Shown piece after piece: positions 57,882-64,000 of a DNA stretch of 64,000 nt. The position numbers and the translations under genes are program-made. The stretch's first letter is position 1; the number at the start of each line of letters is the position of its first letter. The DNA comes from Paraburkholderia fungorum (lineage in GTDB: Bacteria; Pseudomonadota; Gammaproteobacteria; Burkholderiales; Burkholderiaceae). Under the pieces are notes generated by a model. It did no database searches. It worked only from the letters and a program-made list of their open reading frames with translations, and had not been told where the DNA came from. The stretch is taken from NCBI RefSeq assembly GCF_003610895.1, contig NZ_MCAS01000006.1:62001-126000 (forward strand), read 5' to 3'.

Positions 57882-60549
57882 CCGGCGCGGCGGCCAGTTC
57901 GTGCAGTTCATACAGCAGATCGAGCGCTTCGCGCGGCCGCAGATCATTCGGATCGATGCCGCGCAGACGCTCGACGAGTGCCTGCATGGCCGGCGATGCT
58001 GCCGCTGATTGCGGCTCGGCGTCGCGTTCAGCGTCCTCGAGCAGCATGGGCACCGGGGTGGCGAACAGATCGAGTTGCGGTGCGGGTTGCGCCGCCGATT
58101 GCTGTTCCAGATGCGCGAGATGCTTGCGGGCTGCGCGGATCACGGCGTTCGGCACCCCGGCCAACTGAGCGACCTGCAAACCGTAGCTCTGATTGGCCGG
58201 ACCTTCGCTGACCGCATGCAGGAACACGATGCCATGCCCATGCTCGACCGCCGACAGATGCACATTGGCCGCGTGCGGAAACTCGGCCGGCAACTGCGTC
58301 AGTTCGAAGTAGTGCGTGGCGAACAGCGTATGACAGCCGTTGTGCGAGAGCAGATGCCGCGCGATGGCCCACGCCAGCGCGAGGCCGTCGAACGTCGACG
58401 TGCCGCGCCCGATCTCGTCCATCAGCACGAGACTTTGCGGCGTCGCGTCGTTCAGGATCGCCGCCGCTTCGGTCATTTCCACCATGAAGGTTGAACGGCC
58501 GCCAGCCAGGTCGTCCGCGGCGCCGATTCGCGTGAAGATGCGATCGATCGGGCCAAATGCGGCGCGCCGTGCCGGCACATAGCTGCCGACGTAAGCCAGC
58601 AACGCGATCAGCGCCGTCTGGCGCATGAAGGTCGACTTACCGCCCATGTTCGGGCCGGTGATCAGCAGCAGTTTGCGCTCTGGCGTAAGCGTGCAGTCGT
58701 TGGCGATGAACTGCTCAACCTGCGCCTCGACAACCGGATGCCGGCCCTGCTCGATTTCGATGCCGGTATCCGGAGAAAACGTCGGCGCGACCCAATCGAG
58801 TGCCCGGGCGCGTTCTGCGAAGGCTGCCAGCAGATCGAGTTCGGCGAGTGCCGCCGCGACCCGCTGGCAGTCGGGGATAAACGGCAGCAGCGCTTGCAGC
58901 AATGCGTCGTACAGCGAGCGTTCACGGGCCAGCGCGCGTTCCTGCGCGGAGAGCGCTTTGTCTTCGAAGGTTTTCAGTTCCGGCGTGATGTAACGCTCGG
59001 CGTTTTTCAGCGTCTGACGGCGGCGGTAGTCATCCGGCACCTTGTCGGTCTGGCCGCGCGTGACTTCGATATAGAAGCCGTGCACCTTGTTGTACTCGAC
59101 GCGCAGATTGCCGATGCCGGTGCGGGCGCGTTCGCGCGTTTCGAGGTCGATCAGGAACTGCCCGCAGTTCTCCGAAATATCTCGCAGTTCGTCGAGTTCC
59201 GCATCGTAACCGCGAGCGATCACGCCGCCGTCGCGCACCATGGCGGAGGGCTCCTGCGCGACCGCGCGCTTGAGCAGCTCGACGCATGCTTGCGGCGGTT
59301 CCAGTGACGCGTCGATACGCGCCAGCGAATCGGCATTGGACGAAACGGCCGCGAGTTGCGTGCGCAGCTCAGGCAAGGCAATGAACGTGTCGCGCAGGCT
59401 CGACAGGTCGCGAGGCCGCGCCGAGAGCAGCGCGAGACGCCCGGTAATCCGTTCGATGTCCGAGATCTGCCGCAACGCGCCGCGCAGGGAGTCGACGCTT
59501 GCGCCCGGCGGCGCGTCGAGCAATGCACCGATGGCTTGCTGGCGCGCTTGTGCCACGGCGGCTTCGCGCGGCGGATGGTGCAGCCAGTGACGCAGCAGAC
59601 GGCTGCCCATCGTCGTGCAGCAGGTGTCGAGCAGCGAGCACAGCGTGGGCGATTCGGTGCCGCGCAGCGTTTCCGTGAGTTCAAGATTGCGGCGCGTGGC
59701 GGGGTCGAGCCCGATATATTCGGACTCGTACTCGACCTTGAGGCTGCGCACGTGGCGCAGTTGCTGGCCTTGCGTGGCCGCCGCATACAGCAGCAGCGCA
59801 CCGGCCGCGCCGCATGCCGCGGTCAGCGAATGCGCGCCGAAGCCGTCGAGACCGGCCACTTCCAGCTGGTCGCATAGACGTTGGGTACCCGAGGCGATAT
59901 CGAAGTGCCAGACCGGCACGCGGGTGAGGGCGCCGGCGTTGACGGGCGGCGTCCAGCTCGCGGAGTCGGCGGACGTATCGGCCACCAGAATTTCCGCGGG
60001 GCGAATCCGTTCGAGCGCGGCGGCCACCTGGTCGGGCGCAACCTCGGCGAGGCGCAAGGCGCCGCTCGCCAGATTCAGCCACGCGAGCCCGACGCTCGTC
60101 GCGACGCCGCGACGGTTATGCGCAACGCACAGCGCCATCAGGTAGACGTCGCTCTTGTCGGACAGAAGTGCTGCGTCCGTCAGCGTGCCCGGCGTGACGA
60201 CGCGCACGACTTTACGCTCGACAGGGCCTTTCGACGTAGCCGGATCGCCGATCTGCTCGCAAATCGCGACGGATTCGCCGAGCTTCACCAGCTTGGCCAG
60301 ATACTGTTCGACCGCGTGATGCGGCACACCCGCCATCTTGATCGGATTGCCCGCCGAGGCGCCGCGCTGCGTAAGTGTTAAATCCAGCAGGCGCGCGGCT
60401 TTTTCCGCATCTTCGAAAAAGAGTTCGTAGAAGTCGCCCATCCGGTAGAACACCAGCGTGCCCGGATGATCCGCTTTGATGCGTAGATACTGCTGCATCA
60501 TCGGCGTGTGTTGTGCGACGTCATTGGCCGCTGCGGTTTGAATGCCCAT
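57868..60549 (-). CDS. mutS: DNA mismatch repair protein MutS
   Basis: Recognises mismatches and starts repair with MutL. The 893-residue protein has the N-terminal mismatch-reading motif GDFYELF near residue 38 (Phe-x-Glu), the connector and lever domains, and the ATPase with [17 protein letters not shown] (Walker A), [22 protein letters not shown] (Walker B and signature) and [13 protein letters not shown]-terminal helical tail ends [20 protein letters not shown]. The ATG at 60549 starts [20 protein letters not shown]. It lies 125 bp after lplT on the same strand. Confidence 0.98.
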   Translation of the reverse strand: MGIQTAAANDVAQHTPMMQQYLRIKADHPGTLVFYRMGDFYELFFEDAEKAARLLDLTLTQRGASAGNPIKMAGVPHHAVEQYLAKLVKLGESVAICEQIGDPATSKGPVERKVVRVVTPGTLTDAALLSDKSDVYLMALCVAHNRRGVATSVGLAWLNLASGALRLAEVAPDQVAAALERIRPAEILVADTSADSASWTPPVNAGALTRVPVWHFDIASGTQRLCDQLEVAGLDGFGAHSLTAACGAAGALLLYAAATQGQQLRHVRSLKVEYESEYIGLDPATRRNLELTETLRGTESPTLCSLLDTCCTTMGSRLLRHWLHHPPREAAVAQARQQAIGALLDAPPGASVDSLRGALRQISDIERITGRLALLSARPRDLSSLRDTFIALPELRTQLAAVSSNADSLARIDASLEPPQACVELLKRAVAQEPSAMVRDGGVIARGYDAELDELRDISENCGQFLIDLETRERARTGIGNLRVEYNKVHGFYIEVTRGQTDKVPDDYRRRQTLKNAERYITPELKTFEDKALSAQERALARERSLYDALLQALLPFIPDCQRVAAALAELDLLAAFAERARALDWVAPTFSPDTGIEIEQGRHPVVEAQVEQFIANDCTLTPERKLLLITGPNMGGKSTFMRQTALIALLAYVGSYVPARRAAFGPIDRIFTRIGAADDLAGGRSTFMVEMTEAAAILNDATPQSLVLMDEIGRGTSTFDGLALAWAIARHLLSHNGCHTLFATHYFELTQLPAEFPHAANVHLSAVEHGHGIVFLHAVSEGPANQSYGLQVAQLAGVPNAVIRAARKHLAHLEQQSAAQPAPQLDLFATPVPMLLEDAERDAEPQSAAASPAMQALVERLRGIDPNDLRPREALDLLYELHELAAAPDADH

Positions 60550-60674
60550 CCGTGGTGTCTTCTTGCGTTAGCTGTTCAGGGCGTGAGTTTAACCTGCCGG
60601 CGTGGCGAGCGGACCCTGGCCGGACGGCCAATTGGATGGCCAGATCGCCACACTGTTCGCACCCCGCGATACGA

Positions 60675-61973
60675 TCACTCCTCCACCAGCGCCCGCATAT
60701 CCACCGTGCGCTCATTCACCGCGCTGCGCCGTTTTGCGAGCCACATCATGAAGGTGATGAAACTGCCGAATACCACGATGATCCATTGCGCCGGCATCTT
60801 CGCGGTGAGCAGTATCGCGTAGGCGCCGAGCATCAGCAGCACGGCCAGATTCTGGTTGAAATTCTGCACCGCGATTGAATGGCCGGCGGAAAGCAGCGTC
60901 GCGCCGCGATGCTGGAGGATCGCGTTCATCGGTACGATAAAAAAGCCGGACAGCGCGCCGAGCAGAATCATCAAAGGATAGGCGAGCAGGATATAGAACG
61001 GCAGGACGTACGAGCCGATGCGGATGCCCGCGCCCGCCGGAAACAGGTCCTTGTTGTAGAACGCCATGGCGATCGCCACCGCGCCGGTGAGGATGCCGAT
61101 CGGCAGCACGCGCAACGAGCGGCGCAATGGAATCAGCGCGGCCGCGGCAGCCGCGCCGGCGGCAATGCCTAGACCCGTGACGCCTTGCATCACGGCGGCC
61201 TTCGACAGCGACAGGCCGAGGTTCACGTTCGCCCATTTGAGCACCAGCAGTTGCAGCGTGACCGCGCCGCCCCACATCAGCGTCGTGACCCACAGCGCGA
61301 TCTGCGCGAGCTTGTCGGCCCACAGCACGTTGAAGCAATGATAGAAGTCGCCGACCAGTTTCTTCGGTTCGGTCAAATGGTTCGGGTAACGCGCCCCGGT
61401 GTCGGGAATGAAGATGTTGATCCCCGCGGCGACGGCATACGTGAGCATCACCGCGAACATGGCCAGATCGGCGGAGGAGCGGATCAGCGGCAGATGCGCA
61501 TGGGCGACGAATTTATCGGCGAAGGTGCTGATCAGCGCGCCGCCGACCATCGTGCCGACAATGGTCGACAGAACCGTGGCCGATTCGAGCCACGCGTTTG
61601 CCTTGACGAGTTTTTCCGCGGGCAGGAGTTCGGTGAGAATGCCGTATTTGGCCGGTGAATACGCGGCTGCGCCAAAGCCCACCACGCCGTACGCGATCAT
61701 CGGATGAACGCCGGCAATCATCATCAGGCACCCGCTCGCCTTGAGCGCGTTGGAGATGAACATGACGTGCCGCTTTTGCAGCGCGTCGGCGAACGCACCG
61801 ACAAACGGAGCGAGCAACACGTACGAGACGGTGAAGAAAATCTGCAGCAGCGGCGTGACCCAGGCGGCCGAACGGATCACCGATAGCAAGGCGATGGCGG
61901 CGATCAGCAGTGCATTGTCCGCGAGCGACGAAATGAACTGCGCCGCGATAATTGTGTAGAAGCCTTTTTTCAT
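60675..61973 (-). CDS. lplT: Lysophospholipid transporter LplT (MFS)
   Basis: Major-facilitator protein that flips lysophospholipids inward for reacylation by Aas. The 432-residue protein begins MKKGFYTIIAAQFISSLADNALLIAAIALL, the family start, and has about twelve membrane helices; FGAAAYSPAKYGILTELLPAEKLVKANAWLE is a strong LplT signature. No aas gene lies next to it, unlike E. coli where lplT-aas form an operon. mutS follows on the same strand. Confidence 0.92.
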   Translation of the reverse strand: MKKGFYTIIAAQFISSLADNALLIAAIALLSVIRSAAWVTPLLQIFFTVSYVLLAPFVGAFADALQKRHVMFISNALKASGCLMMIAGVHPMIAYGVVGFGAAAYSPAKYGILTELLPAEKLVKANAWLESATVLSTIVGTMVGGALISTFADKFVAHAHLPLIRSSADLAMFAVMLTYAVAAGINIFIPDTGARYPNHLTEPKKLVGDFYHCFNVLWADKLAQIALWVTTLMWGGAVTLQLLVLKWANVNLGLSLSKAAVMQGVTGLGIAAGAAAAAALIPLRRSLRVLPIGILTGAVAIAMAFYNKDLFPAGAGIRIGSYVLPFYILLAYPLMILLGALSGFFIVPMNAILQHRGATLLSAGHSIAVQNFNQNLAVLLMLGAYAILLTAKMPAQWIIVVFGSFITFMMWLAKRRSAVNERTVDMRALVEE

Positions 61974-62116
61974 GAAGCGGGTTGGAAGCTGCGCGCAAGT
62001 CCGGCGCGCAGCAGGGCGCTGTGAAAGACGCGCGAAACGCAGCCGGCGATTGAGCGTGCCGGCGCGGCCTTCCGCTTTGTAGCACGAACGCCTGCCGGAT
62101 GCAGGCGCGCCAACGA

Positions 62117-62138
62117 AAAAGCGGCCGAAGCCGCTTTT
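62117..62138. terminator. Bidirectional terminator between suhB and lplT
   Basis: AAAAGCGGC (62117-62125) pairs perfectly with GCCGCTTTT (62130-62138) around a CGAA tetraloop. It ends the suhB transcript on the minus strand, 78 bp after the stop. Confidence 0.85.
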
Positions 62139-62215
62139 CTGTATTGCCGGGGCCGGCGCGCAGCCGCGCGAACAGCGGGCTTAAGCCTCGGATCGGATGC
62201 CCGAGGCCCGAGGTC

Positions 62216-63019
62216 TTAAGCCGATTGCTGGCGCGTGCGGCTGTAGCGCGACAGGATCGGGATCATCTGCGCGTAGACCTTCGGATTGCCCGCCACGATT
62301 TCGCCGACGTGCAGGAAGTCCGAGTCGCCCGTGTAATTGCCGACCAGACCGCCGGCTTCCGTGATCAGCAGGCTGCCCGCGGCGACGTCCCACGGATTCA
62401 GGCCTTGCTCGAAGAAACCGTCCATGCGGCCGGCGGCGACGTTGGCCAGGTCGAGCGCGGCGGCGCCCGGACGGCGCAGGCCGGCGCAGGCTTCGGTCAT
62501 TTCAGCGAACTGGCGGCCGTAGGCTTCCAGACCGTCCGTTTCGCGGAACGGGAAGCCGGTGCCGATCAGGCCGTCGGCGAGGCGGTCGCGTTTGGCGACA
62601 CGGATGCGGCGGTCGTTCAGGAACGCACCGCGGCCGCGCGAGGCGGTAAACAGGTCGTTGCGGGTCGGATCGTAGACCACGGATTGCGTCACGATGCCCT
62701 TGTGGGCGAGCGCGATCGACACGCAGTAATACGGGAAGCCGTGGATGAAATTGGTGGTGCCGTCGAGCGGATCGATGATCCACTGATATTCGGACTCGTT
62801 TTGCGACTTGCCGGATTCTTCAGCGAGAATGGCGTGATCGGGGTAGGCGGTCTTGAGCGTATCGATGATCGCCGCTTCAGACGCTTTGTCGACCTCCGTG
62901 ACGAAATCGTTGTGCTGTTTCTTGCTGACCTGGATGAGATCGAGGTCGAGCGACGCGCGGTTGATGATCTGGGCTGCGCGGCGCGCGGCCTTCACAGCGA
63001 TATTGAGCATGGGATGCAT
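62216..63019 (-). CDS. suhB: Inositol-1-monophosphatase family protein SuhB
   Basis: Mg2+-dependent phosphatase of inositol monophosphate; in E. coli SuhB also joins NusA-dependent rRNA antitermination complexes. The 267-residue protein has [18 protein letters not shown], the metal motif [17 protein letters not shown] and the C-terminal motif [20 protein letters not shown] 63019 (MHPMLNIAV) has AAGGA nine bases upstream; the longer open frame to 63337 is not homologous. It is divergent from the TrmJ-like gene. Confidence 0.95.
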   Translation of the reverse strand: MHPMLNIAVKAARRAAQIINRASLDLDLIQVSKKQHNDFVTEVDKASEAAIIDTLKTAYPDHAILAEESGKSQNESEYQWIIDPLDGTTNFIHGFPYYCVSIALAHKGIVTQSVVYDPTRNDLFTASRGRGAFLNDRRIRVAKRDRLADGLIGTGFPFRETDGLEAYGRQFAEMTEACAGLRRPGAAALDLANVAAGRMDGFFEQGLNPWDVAAGSLLITEAGGLVGNYTGDSDFLHVGEIVAGNPKVYAQMIPILSRYSRTRQQSA

Positions 63020-63430
63020 GAGACTGGATCCTTGTGCCGGGGCAGCACGGCTGCTTGCCGGTAAATGAGCGCGGGATGAGCGCTGACTGAGCGCCATCAA
63101 GGGGCGCGGAAACAGCACGGAACGCACGTCCAATAAAGGATCCATGCAGATTCCGCCGACGGAGACGAATTGAATAAGAACGAGGCGCCGGACACTTTTC
63201 GTAGACCTTTCGGTAGACAATAAGCCGGACGCGAATCGCGCTATTTTACCTGAGTCCGGGCGGTGCGGCAGCGGCAACTGCCCGGGAGCCGGCGTGACGC
63301 GCGCCTGGCAAGTGTTTTGTGCGGCCGTCATGCCCAAATCGCGAGCGATTCAGGTGCAATTCACGCGTAATTCGGAGCCGGTGCGGGGTTGGCGCTACCA
63401 TACGCGTTCTTTAGCTTGCCGAGTTTCATC
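63020..63430. other. Divergent intergenic region between suhB and the TrmJ-like gene (411 bp)
   Basis: Non-coding as far as I can see. It should hold both promoters, but no convincing -35/-10 pair stands out on either strand. An 87-codon frame at 63294-63557 overlaps the methyltransferase start and is not supported. Confidence 0.5.
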
Positions 63431-64000
63431 GTGGACCACACCCACCATTCATCCGATCCCGCCGTGGCGGACCTGCGCGGCGGTTTTACGTCGACGCGCT
63501 TCGTGCTCGTCGAGCCCAGTCATCCCGGCAACGTCGGCGCTGCGGCGCGCGCGCTGAAAACCATGGGTTTTTCGCGCCTCGTGCTGGTGTCGCCGCGCGT
63601 GCCGCACGTGCAGAGCGACCCGGAAGCCATTGCCATGGCGAGCGGCGCCGACGACGTGCTGGCATCCGCGCACGTCGTGCCGACGCTTGCCGACGCGTTG
63701 AGCGGCGTGCATTGGTCGCTCGCACTGACCGCGCGGCTGCGCGAATATGGGCCGCCGCAATGGACGCCGCGTGCGGCCGCCGACGCCGCGCGTGAGCAGG
63801 CGATACACGGCGAGATCGCGCTGGTGTTCGGCAACGAGCGCACGGGTTTATCCAATGAGGACGTCGAGCGTTGCAGCGCGCTCGCCCATATTCCGGCCAA
63901 TCCGGCCTACAGTTCGCTCAATCTTGCGCAGGCGGTGCAGGTGCTGGCGTATGAATTACGCACGACGTATCTGTCCGCCGGCGAGGCCGCGCCCGCCGCA
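63431..64000 (+). CDS. trmJ: TrmJ-like tRNA (cytidine/uridine-2'-O-)methyltransferase, 5' part
   Basis: SPOUT-family methyltransferase; TrmJ methylates the 2'-OH of nucleotide 32 in tRNAs. From GTG 63431 the frame is open to the window end (190 codons, no stop). FVLVEPSHPGNVGAAARALKTMG is motif 1, ALVFGNERTGLSNEDVERC motif 2 and IPANPAYSSLNLAQAVQVLAYEL motif 3, the knot region. The N-terminal leader VDHTHHSSDPAVADLRGG is not conserved, so a later start is possible. The C-terminal extension typical of TrmJ is cut off here. Confidence 0.9.
   Translation, partial: MDHTHHSSDPAVADLRGGFTSTRFVLVEPSHPGNVGAAARALKTMGFSRLVLVSPRVPHVQSDPEAIAMASGADDVLASAHVVPTLADALSGVHWSLALTARLREYGPPQWTPRAAADAAREQAIHGEIALVFGNERTGLSNEDVERCSALAHIPANPAYSSLNLAQAVQVLAYELRTTYLSAGEAAPAA

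Noticed and set aside
63294..63557. 87-codon plus-strand frame before the TrmJ-like gene
   Set aside because: Overlaps the TrmJ-like coding sequence in another frame and has no conserved features.

Overview
The window is a stretch of core chromosome from a high-GC betaproteobacterium. Gene content, gene order and the recognisable proteins point to Burkholderiaceae, most likely Burkholderia sensu lato (Paraburkholderia-like), primary chromosome. This assignment rests on remembered family and synteny knowledge, not on a search. Coding density is high. I see no rRNA, tRNA, insertion sequence, prophage, integrase, CRISPR array or toxin-antitoxin pair.

Layout. 0-3.2 kb (minus strand): an RpfE-like gene, recJ and the 5' end of prfB with its programmed +1 frameshift. 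3.3-10.5 kb (plus): a small orphan gene, lolC-lolD (lipoprotein release), a TatD-family nuclease, comEC and an alpha/beta hydrolase. 10.7-15.3 kb (plus): pyrG-kdsA-eno-ftsB, a conserved block joining CTP, KDO, glycolysis and cell division. 15.3-17.4 kb (minus): a small lipoprotein, hslO and a gamma-carbonic-anhydrase-like protein. 17.7-26.8 kb (plus): a DUF455-type ferritin-like protein, a hydrolase, a PHP-domain phosphoesterase, a YciO-type protein, a site-2 protease, trpS, a methyltransferase, dapA, bamC and a metallo-beta-lactamase-fold protein. A Bax-inhibitor-1 family gene (minus) follows a bidirectional terminator.

28-47.5 kb (plus): ndk-rlmN-rodZ-ispG-hisS-yfgM-like-bamB-der-hfq-hflX-hflK-hflC-DUF2065-hisZ-purA-phosphoribosyltransferase-kup. 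It combines cell shape (rodZ), isoprenoids (ispG), outer-membrane assembly (bamB, with bamC earlier), ribosome assembly (der, hflX), RNA regulation (hfq), FtsH control (hflK/C) and histidine/purine metabolism. Intrinsic terminators after rodZ, bamB, the phosphoribosyltransferase and kup divide it into transcription units.

47.6-64 kb: tex (minus), a secreted coiled-coil repeat protein, a YdcH-type small protein and a DinG-type helicase (plus), an Ala-rich mini-lipoprotein and a RoxA/YcfD-type oxygenase (minus), a SlyD-type isomerase (plus), then a degenerate metallophosphoesterase-like gene, mutS, lplT and suhB (minus). The window ends inside a TrmJ-like RNA methyltransferase (plus).

I did not find a convincing new multi-gene system. 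The items most worth a second look are local: a secreted coiled-coil repeat protein, a secreted phosphoesterase-like protein that has lost canonical motif residues and overlaps both neighbours, short tandem duplications at the hflX/hflK junction, a TrpRS with a large insertion, insertions in ComEC, an Ala-Ser-Asp repeat mini-lipoprotein, and a duplicated promoter-like element flanking a small orphan gene.
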